Notes under the pieces: generated by a model
What the model was told of the DNA's origin: nothing
The model's input: only the letters and a program-made list of their open reading frames with translations
Databases searched by the model: none
From: Gnetum montanum
Lineage: Eukaryota > Streptophyta > Gnetopsida > Gnetales > Gnetaceae
NCBI GenBank assembly: GCA_015680685.1
Contig: MNCI01004801.1
Span: 341,363-405,362, forward strand
DNA length: 64,000 bases
Direction of reading: 5' to 3'
Program-made: the position numbers and the translations under genes
In this document: piece by piece, positions 17,998 through 29,839 of the stretch
Numbering within the stretch: the first letter of the stretch is position 1
How the letters are laid out: each line of letters starts with the position of its first letter

Positions 17998-19353
17998 TGT
18001 ACCGCCTGAAATCGTCAGTCTCTGGCTAGAAGGAAAAACAGAGACCGTGGGATCGCAGGACATGCACAAAAGACTCTGCCTTCACCTGAGGACGAGCTGG
18101 AATGCACGAAGGCAGAGTACCTTGGGTGGTCCGCACGCGGATCAGACAAGGATTTCCCCGAGCGTACGTCAAAGCGCTATACGCTGGGTTATGCGTAAAC
18201 GGTGTAGCGAGCGTAAACAAAGTGTAAACAGCGTAAAAAAGATGCGAACAGAGTGTAGGAGTAAATAGGCGTAAATAGAATGCGTGAGCCAAATTGACGT
18301 AAAACTGTAAAAAATCTTATGTAGAAAATGTAACAATGATATTACAGGATGAGAATACAGTGCACCGGTCTAACGCAGTTGTGATGGGACACAAGGTGGA
18401 CGAAAAGCCCCGATGAATGCAGGGATGGCTAGGCTGGTTTACGCTGTAGGCATGGCGTGGAGACTGTGCACGGCGTACAGGTTTTCCAGCGTAAGAGGGT
18501 TTTGAGCTCTGATGCGCAGCGTAATTGCTCCTGTGTATGCTCTGGGATTTTGCCAACCAACCTGGGTGAAGTGGAAAGTCGAGGTTTTTATACCGGTTGT
18601 TATGCTAGACTCGGGTTAGGAGACACGTGGCGCGTTGACTGGGTGCATACACTTTACAAAAATACAACATATTACATCAAATGGGCATATAGGCTGGGCG
18701 TATATGCTGGGCGTATACGTTGGGCGTATACGTCATGTGAGGCGGGCGTATATGAACTTGGGTGGAGATGCTGTGGGCACTGGGCGTATACGCTGACGGA
18801 TGCTGGGCATATAAGCTGGGTGTATATGCTAACGATGTCAGGCGTATACACTGGGTGTATACACTGACGATGCCAGGCGTATACGCTGGGTGTATACGCT
18901 GATGATGCTGGGCATACACACTGGGTGTATACGCTGACGATGCTGGGCGTACACGCTGACCACATATGCTGACGGTTGCTGACTTGCTTCAATTCTTGCT
19001 CTTCGGCATTGTCTTCATTCTGTCTTTGGAGATCTTGTCGTCGGGCGTATGCATCTGTTGTACGTGCCGAGCGTGTACGTGAGGCGTGCATGCTGGGCGT
19101 CCACGCTGGGCGTATACGCTGTGGGTTCGAGCATCTACGCTGGCGGCGTATACGCTGTGGGTTCGAGCGTATACGCCAGAGATGTGAACTTGAGCGTAGA
19201 TGCCAGGCGTATACGCTGGCACTGCATACTTAGTGGAAATGACGCATTTTGATCCTGAAGTTGTGACACCAAATGTAGCCGTAGTTGTCTGTGGGTCCCA
19301 GGGATCTGCTTCTTGCTGGAGAAGTACAAAGCTCAAAATTTTGTGGTGTTTCA
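17998..19353 (-). repeat. 5' LTR of element 1
   Basis: It is the partner of 1214-2535, at 1356 versus 1322 bp. It carries the same GCGTATACGC-type array at about 18680-19230 and the GCGTAAAC cluster at 18170-18300. The outer boundary is TTTCA (19349-19353) followed by ACTAC, which matches ATTAC before 1214 with one mismatch. On the inner side it is followed by a 5-nt spacer and the primer-binding site. Since element 1 reads right to left, this copy would drive the genomic transcript. Confidence 0.9.
18585..18592 (-). promoter_or_regulatory. TATA box of the element 1 5' LTR
   Basis: The plus-strand text TTTTTATA reads TATAAAAA on the minus strand. It is preserved at the same place in the 3' LTR (1801-1808). 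The transcript would start about 30 nt further left, inside the LTR, giving a leader that runs through the primer site into gag. The large palindrome array lies upstream of this box in the sense direction, in the U3 part. Confidence 0.6.
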
Positions 19354-19748
19354 ACTACTTGGTAACCCAGTAGTGTACTTAGGATCTATGCTTGGTAATC
19401 CCAGTAGTAGTCGTGCACGAGGTCCAAGATGTGTACAGATAATTAAGGAATAGATGCTCATCACGCTTAGGCTAGCTTAGACTTCATTTCCTATTGCTCA
19501 TTAATTTAATCAAGATTATTTTCCATTATCTCTAGGAGTAGCACTAGTTTAGGATCACATCATATGCCTCACTCTGGACTAAACCATATGTGACAAAGCA
19601 AATACTAGTCCAAGTGGGAAGACAACGAATTGTGATCAACGTGTAACTATTTAGATACCACAACTAGCCTATCCACGGAGTTCGACCGGATCGTGCATGA
19701 ACGCTCGTATTCGTATGGTTGAGTGTAGGGGTACCTCACTACTCATCA
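19354..19748 (+). repeat. Right part of the split 3' LTR
   Basis: This is the continuation of the LTR that begins at 725. The segment at about 19660-19748, with 'cggagttcgaccggat', 'cgtatggttgagtgtag' and 'ggggtacctcact', aligns closely with the last 90 bp of the solo LTR ending at 36891. It also aligns with the reverse complement of 63907-64000. It ends in ACTCATCA at 19748. The sequence beyond shows no LTR similarity. Confidence 0.8.
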
Positions 19749-21777
19749 GTAGCTATCATAACATCATTGTTCATAACATAGATCCAACTAGACATGCACA
19801 AGTCACAATCATAGGAGAGGCTTGTTGAATTGGATATTAGTAATATATCAATGGAAAAAGGAAAAGAAAATTTTTACAAAAATTTTTCATTAGTAGCTAA
19901 CTAGCATTTATTCCATTTGGCTCTAAATTTAAAATTAAAGAGAATAATTAGAGAGGTCTATATGTTTTGAGTCTTATTGCAAAGGCATGGCATTATTGCT
20001 TAAAGAACTTACCAACTCACATTGGGTACATGCTCTTGATTTTCCTAAAAGTTCACATTTCATCCCACATTTTGTAACATCATAAAATGATGACTTTGCA
20101 TGTTTTGTAATCTCCTAAATTGTATCAAAATAAAAAGCCTATGGCCTCTGCTACTAATGCTCACTTGTTACTATTAAATATTACAAGGGGAGATCAACAA
20201 CATGCTCTTTCATTCTTCTATTCTAAAATTGCATATGGTTGAATTACAAGACATGTTTTAGGTCCATCAGTTGGTGCCAGCTTCCTATTTGCATAACCAT
20301 GGATATAGTTGTTGTAACCACTTGACGAAATGCAGGTTTGTAATTAATGTTGCATGGCCACAATAATCTTTGCTTAAAGAAATATTTTACGAGTAGGCAG
20401 ACTTGCTTTTTGTAGGATCTGTAGCATGTCCAATTGATTGGCAATTGTAATAGCCTGTACCATAAGACAATATTGTTTCCTCGGAACTATTATTTCTACT
20501 AGTATATTTGAAGCAGTGTACCATAAGGAGTAGAAAGTCATGCATGCTGGTTTGATCATGCTAGAAACATTTAGTGGCCTAGCAGTTTCCATCCTAGTAG
20601 GTTTGTGTGATCATTGTAGCACAAGGCTTAGTTGAAATAAGTTGTCTCATAATTGACGTGCCAGTAATTGTACTTTGGGTCAACCTTGCTGTTTTGATGC
20701 CTGCTCAAGACATAAAAAATTTGACTAGGCATTGGCGATGTCAAAGTTTGATAAATATGAATGCAAAATGTATCCATTGGGTTTAGCATTTAGGAATTCG
20801 GAAGAATATATACTTCTACAAATCACTCTTGTAGTCCTTTTGCAATAACTTCCCCTAGTCATTTTCCTTTTGTAATAGGTAAAAAAAAGCTTCTTAATTA
20901 AACAAGGAGACTTGTATGCTGTAGTCCAATTGATAGGATGATTTATCCATTTATTCTTAGAGCCATGGCATACTAAATTACTAGCAATTGTTCTATTCTT
21001 TTCTTCCTAAATTGCCATGGGGTCATAAAAGAGCGAGGTGGCATCTTTCATGCCTCATAAAATAAATTGTGCCAATACAAGTGTCCTATAGAAGGAAGCA
21101 GGTGAGCATTCTAGCCACTCAAATCATCTTGAAGCTTCTCAAGAATAAGCTACCAGTAATTCAGTAGTCTAGCAACACCAACAAATCCAGGTGTATTTTG
21201 AAGCTTCTCAAGAGAAAACTACAAATCTAGTAAGAGATAGGAAGCTTTCAATAGGCAATCAAGAAAATCCATAATTCTTTTATCTTTGAAGGTGCAAATG
21301 CAATCCGACAATGAGGATTTAGATCAACATGTCTTAAGCCTTGAAGACTTGACAAAATCTTAAAGCAATCATTTCCTTGTGTGAGCTTTATTGATTGAAG
21401 CCATTGGAAACAAGCAAAGTATTATTTGTAAACAAAAGGAGGCTGCTAAAGGAACAAAATGCTATTTGCTATTGATGGTTAGGAGCCCCAGTGTGATAGC
21501 TAAATTAAAGAGGAATGATGGAAGGGAATCGCCTTGCCTAGTGATTAGATCTTTGACCATTAATCTCAAATCAAAACCAACATGTATTATAGTACAAATA
21601 AGTTCAATGGAAAATGTAAACAAATTGAAAAAGTCTTGTTGATTTTCATGATGCTTGTTTCAGGAAGTTTTGCCATGTTCAGAGGTTGTCTTCATTCAGA
21701 TCTAACACCCTTCACCTTTTGGATTATTCTATGTTTTACTCCATCATCAATGTTTTTGTTGTAGTGAGACCTGATAA

Positions 21778-22178
21778 TTTTCTTTAGGCCTTTTTCCATC
21801 CAATCAAACAATGTCAAAGCTAATGGGCAATCTCTAGTGATAGTGGTCTTCTAAAGCTATTTGTCAATGATGGAAATCATATGTCATCCACTGCTACCAC
21901 TAAAGTACTTTGGACATTACAACCCTGTTAATGAGATAAACTACCAAACTTGATGCCTATCTTCCTAGCCAAGTAATTTTTTTTAGGCTTGTTGCCATCC
22001 AATCAAACAATGTCAAAGCTAATGGGTAATCTCTAATGAGAGTGATCTTCTGAAGCTATTTGTCAATGATGGGAATCAGATATCATCCACTGCTACCACT
22101 AAAGGACTTTGGACATTACCATCTTGTTAATTAGATAAATTAACAAACTTGATGCCTAACTTCCTTGCCTAGTGAATT
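21778..22178 (+). repeat. Tandem duplication of about 200 bp
   Basis: Two adjacent copies (about 21778-21980 and 21981-22178) share long identical runs such as 'ccatccaatcaaacaatgtc', 'aaagctaatggg' and 'ccactgctaccactaaag'. They differ by scattered substitutions. No coding frame is kept in both copies. Confidence 0.75.
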
Positions 22179-25100
22179 ATTTATTAATAATATCATAATT
22201 CATTATATCTTTGTCCAAAAGAAAAAAATGATAATAATAACAAAGGTAGGCTTCACCTGAGAATTTGGTATTGTTAAAAAGCGCCAACAATGGTACATTT
22301 CATAAGTATACATTATTGAGTAAGAGATGAAGTAAACCTTCTTATTAGGGATCCTGACCCAATCAAGACAGATGTACTTTTAATGAAGTTCAATATTTAA
22401 ATTGTTTTAGTTATGACCAAGACCCTATGGATCTATCGGGCTTATTTGGTTTCAACAATTTTTTTTCATAATACTTGTGTAAATTAGTAGTAGTATATTG
22501 GGACCGAACCTATAAGTTTTAGAAGAGAAGCCACACACGTTAGCCAACAAGTTATACAACTTGATATTATGTTGTAAAAAACCTAAGAGGTCACTCCTAT
22601 GGCTTAAATAAGTTGTTAGGATAAGTTTCATTCTCTGTAGCATAAAGATTTTCGTTGTTTTAAACTTGTTTTGGTTTATAGAAGATAGTCTTTGTTTTGT
22701 AAGAGTTTAGTAAGTATGTTAGCATGCTTTTCCTATGCATGTCTCAAAGCCTGCAAATATTCTATGATAATAGGCACATTTCTTTTTCATTTTCTTTTTT
22801 AATTTCCTGCATGTAATAAAATTTCCAGTTTCCAGTTTTAAAATCTTGTTTGAAAGTTAGTAGAAATAAAGACACCATATACAGTGTTTTTCCTTGGAAA
22901 ACCTTTTGCTTTATGGTTTTAAATTATTTTTTAGATGACCCACATATGGTCCAAATAATGTTCATACTCTTTCGCTGCTTGTCTTTTTTCTTACATAGGA
23001 TCACTCAGGGAGCCAGGTGCAGGGCCTTCATATACCTGAAAAAGTAAGAGCTGCAGGTGATAGCATAAGAGACTTTTGTCTTTCTGGTGGTAGACCCATG
23101 CATTAATCATGCCGAAGACCCATTTCTATTTATCTTTGAAATTGATGGGCCCTTTTCCTTAATCTTGCAAGTTTCCTTAAATGTTGTTTGATGCCACACT
23201 TTTATAGCATGGACTTGAGCATATGGTATTGATCTTTTCATTCAAAGCATGCTGTCAATATACACGATTTACGAAAGTCATTATTCTTTTCACAAGAAGT
23301 AGTCATCTCTTGTTTGACTTATCTAGCACTTGGACAATATCATTAAAGGCCCAACTTTGAGGATCTTGTGTATCCTCATAGTGCTGCATTTGTTCCTTTC
23401 CTTTTCTTGATGATAATTTTTACCACAATGCTTTCTTCCTATGAGGATCAGATATCTCCATGGCTAAATAGAATGTCTTTGCATTGTGAAAGAAGAGGGT
23501 TCATCCTATTTGGAGTTGAATGTTCATTTTTTGACCTTCCCGTTTTTTTGTAGTTTTTGATTACATGACCTTCCTCCATGCACATGGGGTAAACGTTATA
23601 AAGGTTTCTAATGTTAAGCTCCTAGTGTTAACGAACCATACTTGTTTTCAGGCCCAATTCCATGCTGCTTCTTTGAATGTTCATACTTAATACATTGTTG
23701 TTCTAAAAGCATATTTGTGTGCTTGTTTGTTGAAATTAGGTCATCCAACTAATTCATATGAGAATGAAAGGTCCTCATTCCAAAATAATAAAGCTTTATT
23801 TAATTTTAAAATAACTGTAAAAATATATAATGTAGAAACCATGCCTACGGATAATCCATATATTCCTTGCTTGTTGTCTGCATTGTTAGATCTCTATTGT
23901 TGAATAAGAAAACTCCCGGTTACACACAGCTTGAATAGCTTCACTCTTTCCTAGTCTCCACTTTCTTTCTGAGTCTGACTAAATCATTTTTGCCGAACCT
24001 GCAGTTTATTTATTTATTTATGTTTGGAGTATTCATAAGCTCCCCTTAGGAGCACTAATACTATGCTTACACTTACCTGATCCTTCGGTTGATAGATAAT
24101 CCTCCTGCTACCTGTCCCTCCAACAGGAGCACCATGGGCTTTCCTGTAATGCTCAAATCAACTCACTCAAAGTCATGAGTTCTTCACTACCTATCCTTAC
24201 TGCACTTCACTGCAAAACCTTTAATAGTTGAATGTTATTCTCAATGCATTTTCTTCAAGTGGAGAATGTGAGAGTTTTTTTTTTTTTTTTTTTTTGAATT
24301 GCTACTTATTCAAATCAATTGTTGATGAATTTTGGTCCTTCAGTTTTTGGATGTCTGTAAATTTTACATTTCATTTTTTAAAATGTTGATCTTTTGTGTA
24401 CTTTATGCTTTCTTTGTTACTACAATCTTACAATTAACCTAATACTTTACCCAGTTGGAATGTATTCTGAAAATAGTGAACTGTTATGAAGCTGGGGTTG
24501 TTTTTTGTTTTTCTTTTTGGAAAGTGTTTGATTTTTCGTGTTATGGAGCAATTTAATAAAATAATTTATTTCAGTGTCTTTTAATTTTGCATTTATATAT
24601 AATCGGGTCTGGAAGAATTCATCTCCCAAGAATTTTTTTTTTTGTTTCTTCTTTGTATAATTTCTAAAATTATTTTAAAATTATTTTAAGGCCATTGGTA
24701 TATGGAGCCAAAGCATAGGTAGAAATTGCAATTGGCTTTGATGACTTTATTGTAGATACGTTGAGAGATATTGGGGTTTATTAGAAAGAAAATCTGGAGA
24801 CGAAACATAGAGATTCTGGTGGTGTTATGAAGAAGTGTTTGAAGAAACAACAAAAATAAAGGAAAGGTTCAAATGTACGAACACTTTAAATGGTTTATCA
24901 CATACTGCAGAACACAAATACAATCTTTAATGTAAAAACACATTGATCTTAACTCAATCAGCAAATCAATTTTTATATACTTTGGTTACATACTTTGGTA
25001 TTTTGGTACTAATATATCCATTCGTGGTTGGAAATGTAATTTTTACAATAGTATATGCTCCAAAGCTGCTATTAGAAAATTCAAGCAATAAAGCTTTTTG

Positions 25101-25570
25101 AATTGCAGAGTATAGTTTGATTCACGTTCCAATTGTTCAGCTTTTATTATCTATACCTTCCAGGAAGCAAACTAGATAAAAGTGATAGTAACCCTCAACA
25201 GTCTATCATACTTTACCAAGTTTATTTGTTTAACTTAATAGCTTATCATAGTTCAGCAGGTCCATGTTTCAGCTTTACCTATATTTTATTTTATTTTATT
25301 CTAAAAATTGTATAGTTAAGTCATACCCTTTAGGATTTGAACTTATAATTACCCTTTAAAATTGCTACCGATACAAAGAACAAGTCATTGATTACAATAG
25401 TTGGATTATGGTTTTGGAAGTGGCTTGATTCCAAGGATATGCTCAAGCTCAACAATTTAAGACGTACACATTTACTAGTTTCTAAGGGTACATTTAGCCT
25501 CTTCTTAGCTAGGACATACACATGTTAGACCATTAATGTTAGATCTTTTGCATACCTTTACTTCTAACTT

Positions 25571-26025
25571 AAAAATTGAGCCCTCATGTGATGAGGGAGA
25601 ATCAATGTTCTAGATAATGTTGATGGGGTAATCTAGGATTTGCTGACGTGATTCATCATTAATGATATGGAGATTATTATGCATTTCTTTCATTGGGTGT
25701 AATGGCACGAGCCAATGAAATTATATAGTTTTATAACTATTTTCTTTTCAACTGAAAGTGTGGATGGTTTCACCACTTAAAAGTTGAGCCCTCATGTGAT
25801 GAGGCAGAATTCAGATTAATTAATTAATTATAGTAATCAACATGATTTTATTCTAATACAATGTTCTAGATAACGTTGATGGGGTAAACCAGGATTTGCT
25901 GATGTGATTCATCATTAATGATGTGGAGATTATTATACATTTGTTTCATTGGATGTAATGGCATGAGCTGATGAGATTATATAGTTTTATAACTATTTTC
26001 TTTTCAACTGAAAGTGTGGATGGTT
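25571..26025 (+). repeat. Tandem duplication of about 210-240 bp
   Basis: The two copies start 'gttgagccctcatgtgatga' (25571 with one change and 25784). They share 'atgttctagataa', 'gtgattcatcattaatgat' and 'actattttcttttcaactg'. The second copy has an extra AT-rich block at about 25807-25858. No gene is seen. Confidence 0.75.
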
Positions 26026-26587
26026 CCACCTCTGGGCAGTTAGGCACCATCAATGGGTGGGCATCTATATAAATTTTATGTTCTATGATTAATGAAAGAT
26101 GTCATTATTTTGGCATCAATTATTGAGCAAGCGGAATAGTGATTAACAACTTAAGAGTCTTTCCAAGCAGGTTGACATCAAGTCATAAGTTATTGTGTTT
26201 ATTATTCTAGAAATAGATGGCATTATATCATTATTTTTTTAACAAATAATGTTGATGTTTTGATGCTTTGTCTTAGAAATAAGGTTATAATTTTATTTAC
26301 TTTCTATAATTGTCTTTATTAGTTAATATTTTAGTTGTATTACTTGCTCATAATGTTAGCATTCTATAATATGTTGATAAAAACCAACAAGAAGTTGGTT
26401 ATTTATATATCTTTAAACTTTCATTTTCATTTTAAATGATTGGTAGAATAGGTAATGAAATCATATGCTTGACTTAATTTCAGTGAATATTTAAACTATT
26501 TTAGTTTATCTTAATTTTTATATATTATTTTTGGTACCATAGTTCAATGGATATAGGATGATCTAAAACTTTCAACTTTTTTGGAAA

Positions 26588-28215
26588 ATCATCGTCATCA
26601 TTTTAGCCTTGCCTCAACAAAATGAAGTCAACTCTATGAATTTTTTTTTCATCATTTGCCTCTACGAAAAGCTAGATCTTTGTTTATTTGTAGTTTTTTT
26701 AAATCAGCTTTGATTACTTTTTTCCATGTTTGGTTTTCCCTTTGGTGACTTTCCAAGAACAATGATGTAACAACCTTCCTTTATATGCTTATTGTTTAAT
26801 CTTTTTTTGGACATGTCCAAACCATCTAAGCCAACATTCTTGCAGCTTATTTGAAATAGAAGCACTTTTAAGTCTTTTTTTAATGTTTGTATTATGTATT
26901 TGATCTTTTCTAGTAACATCCAATGTGCATTGATGCATTTATATTTCTGCCACATTGATTTGTTGTTCATACCTTTTTTTGTGCCACTCAACATTTAGTA
27001 CTGTATAAGATAGTAGGCTTGATTGATGTATTGTAAAATTTCCCCTTCAATTTTATTGGTATTCCTTTATCACATAGAATATTACTACACTGTCTCCATT
27101 TTGACCATCTTGTCTTAATTTTATTTCTTATATCTATTTTCACCATTTGATTGGAGGATTAATCCTCGTTAGAGACTATTTATAGCAAGGGACTTTTTTG
27201 CCTAGAATTGTTATTTTTATTTCACCACTATTTATGTTATATTAAAATTGCATTTCATACATTCTATCTTCGTTTTGCTAATTTTTAAGCCTTTTAATTA
27301 TAGAGCATGTCTCTACTTCTTCATTTTAGAAGTAATATTTTCTTAGTTGTATCCACCAGCCAATATCATTTGTAAATAGTGTACACCATGGGATTTCATC
27401 TTGTATTTATTTTATTGATTCATTCGTAAGAATAGCAAATAACTACGGGCGAAGCGCAAATCATTGATGTTGAGCTATCATGGCTGAAAAATCAAATGTG
27501 GTTCCATAAGGTGTTTTAATTTTAGTGGTAGCTCCTTCATACATATTTTTAATCACTTTAATATATTTGTCACAATTTTTTTTCCTTTTCAAGGTCCACC
27601 AAATAATTTCTCTTAGTACTTTGTCATATACTTTTTCCAAGTTAATGAAGATCATATATAGATGTTTTTTATGTTTTTTGCATATCTCTATCAATTGTCG
27701 TATCAAGAAAATAGTTTCTATAGTAGATCTCCTTGGCATACATCCAAATTAATTTTTTAATATTGTTGATTCAAGTATGAGATGTTGCTCTAGAACTCTC
27801 TCCCAAAGTTTCATAGTATGGCTCATTAACTTGATCCTTCTATAGTTTGCACAAATTTGTACATTTTTTTTATGTTTATAGATAGGAAGATATTTCTTCA
27901 TTATTCAAAATTTTGTTAAATAATTGTGTTTTCCAAGAAGCTCCTATATCTCTCCATGCTTTCCAAGCTTTTATATGAATGTTATTTGGTTCACCTAGCT
28001 TTTACATTTTTCACTTTAATAAGGTTATCTTCACCTTAGAGAGAGAAAGTTCATTAACCAAACCAAAAATTGTTTTTTTTCTTGAATGTCTTCTCTTGGA
28101 AATTCTTCATTTAATAATTCTTGAAAATAAATTTTCCCCTTATCCAAAATTTCATTATCTTTTACCAACATTCTTTCATGTGCCTCCTTGATGCATTTGA
28201 CATGCAAAAATGGTA
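26588..28215 (-). pseudogene. RTE-type LINE relic (5' truncated)
   Basis: The minus strand, read with frameshifts, gives blocks of the plant RTE reverse transcriptase in order: an N-terminal part near 28050 (IHIKAWKAWRDIG...LFNKIL), MPRRSTIETIFLIRQLIE and HLYMIFINLEKVYDKV (27739-27640, F-I-D-L-E-K-x-Y-D family motif), WWTLKRK, NMYEGATT, EIPWCTLF with T-N-D in place of A-D-D (about 27400), and a C-terminal GLDGLDM...GKPNME near 26750. The 3' end at 26588-26640 reads TTGACTTCATTTTGTTGAGGC with GAT-rich repeats, as in plant RTE tails. All frames are broken and the YADD-type motif is lost. Confidence 0.75.
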
Positions 28216-28559
28216 AGTGAAGGATGAAAATGATAAGTATATTAAGAAACTATAGTAACATGTTTTTTTTCCTAGTTATAATGGTTCTATGATAAAACTA
28301 ATTGCAGATGAAGAAGGATTAGACGAGGATTATGAGACTTATATATAGAAAACTAAGAAAATTGTGCAAGATCAAGCTTGAGAGACCATTAGAAGGGAGT
28401 TTCTAGAAAATAGAACAAAATCAATTTATAGTAATAGTATATATGTGGATGATGGAAGCTCTATACGCTTAGGTATAGGTTACAACATGAATGCTCTTAA
28501 CCATCCAATTAACTTTAGTATCTTAGAATTTTAAGTTAGAAAATTCCAAATACACATCT

Positions 28560-29030
28560 AAATACTCTCCTTACTTTTGAAGGATCCAAGGAAATGTTCT
28601 ATCTTAGTTCACATAGAAGCATATTTTGAATATCTAAGGTATTTTCTTGTTCCTTGAAGAAAAGTACTGTATTGTGGTTCCATAAGCTTCTTAAAAATTC
28701 CATTAAAAGTTGGGAACAACTTAAAAACATTTTTCTCCATAAATACTAGCCCATGAGAACTTATGAGAGACTAATAGATGAAATCTTATAGATGAAACAA
28801 AGGGATGATGAATCTTTCACCAAATATATTGCTAGATAATAAATGGATCTAAGTAAGTGCCTGAATCACAATATGCTATGCTATGTAAAAAACAAAAAAA
28901 GATAAAGGATTTTATTAAGAGGGCTAAATCCTTTGGTAGAAAAAGAATTAGATGTATTGATGGGAGACAAGTTGTCATTCAAAAGTCCTTTTGAAATACA
29001 ATAGATAATTAACAAACTCTATATAATGGG
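28560..29030 (+). pseudogene. Retrotransposon gag-like relic
   Basis: A plus-strand frame with a few stops gives SWEQLKNIFLHKY, then MRTYERLIDEIL, MKQRDDESFTKYIA, MDLSKCLNHN and LLRGLNPLVEKELDVLMGD. This is the pattern of capsid proteins of LTR elements (W-x-x-L-x-x-x-F-L-x-x-Y...). No protease or RT follows in order; 29031-29839 shows only fragments I cannot place. It is a decayed insertion, not a gene in use. Confidence 0.55.
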
Positions 29031-29839
29031 TTAAGGAAGGATTAGTAGAGAAAACATGAAGAAGAAAAGATAAGATTCATGAGGTTTGTATAAAACCTAA
29101 GAACTTTATAAATTTAGTAGTAATCATGTCCACATGATGGAAGATCTAACAAATATTGGAGCTCAACATTTAATCTATGTGTCTAAATCCCAATAGGAGA
29201 TCCAAGAAATTCAAGATTATAGGAACTCATAACAATGTAACTATTGCAATGACATTCACTCAAATGATAGTTGTCCTTGGATTGATAAAGTTTGTACTTA
29301 GCTTAATATTAATAAAGTATATTTAATCAAAAATCTAAGGCAAAGCAACCATATCAAGCACAACCTAGGAGTTGGGAAAAAAAATGGAACTATCAATCAT
29401 TCAAACTATGTTAAAAATTTATAGGAATAAAAAAGGCAATACAAATTGATTGGAAAGGGAAAAATCAAATAGATGAAAACTCTAGTAAACCGTAGGAATA
29501 CATCGAATGTAAATGTCCAATTGTGTTACAAAAAATCAACAAATGTTGCCATCATAGAATGAGTGGAATCCTAATAATAAGCCTATAAACATTATTATGG
29601 TTGAGTATAGCTTGTTAAATACATTGTATGACATCTTGTTTTATACATGAACCAGTCTTTGAATCCAAAAGGAGTCCTATCTCCAAACCTTAAGGCAAAA
29701 AACTTAAATTAGTAAAGTTTAAATTAAAAGAGAAATTAGATAAAGTATTGTCAATAACAATGAAATTCTTAAAAGGAGAGTATTTATAGAAATATGAAGA
29801 TCCTGATACTCTAATCATAGACTTTCAATAGAAAAATGG

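Larger units (their letters stand above)
1214..19353 (-). mobile_element. Giant Tat/Ogre-type Ty3/gypsy element 1, with an antisense gene
   Basis: This LTR retrotransposon is 18,140 bp long and its sense strand is the minus strand. Reading leftwards from 19353: 5' LTR (17998-19353), tRNA-Asn primer site, repetitive leader, gag and protease (17363-13176), a gap holding a plus-strand spliced gene (8277-12671), then RT, RNase H, second RNase H and integrase (7573-3964), 3' UTR, polypurine tract and 3' LTR (1214-2535). The order RT-RH-IN, the FAWSY-type motif before RT, YVDD, the second plant-type RNase H and the great length point to the Tat lineage. No chromodomain is seen. The two LTRs differ at roughly one base in ten over the first 155 bp by hand count, almost all transitions, so the insertion is old. 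It is inserted in another element's LTR. Confidence 0.9.
19749..26587. other. AT-rich intergenic DNA
   Basis: I found no convincing gene here. Short minus-strand ORFs at 20244-20592 overlap in two frames and resemble one decayed coding stretch, but I could not recognise it. There is a run of about 20 T at 24277-24296 and two local duplications (21778-22178 and 25571-26025). The rest looks like worn-down repeats. Confidence 0.5.

Noticed and set aside
20244-20592. Minus-strand ORFs with a protein-like look
   Set aside because: Two overlapping frames without a recognisable motif; may be a decayed repeat but cannot be supported.
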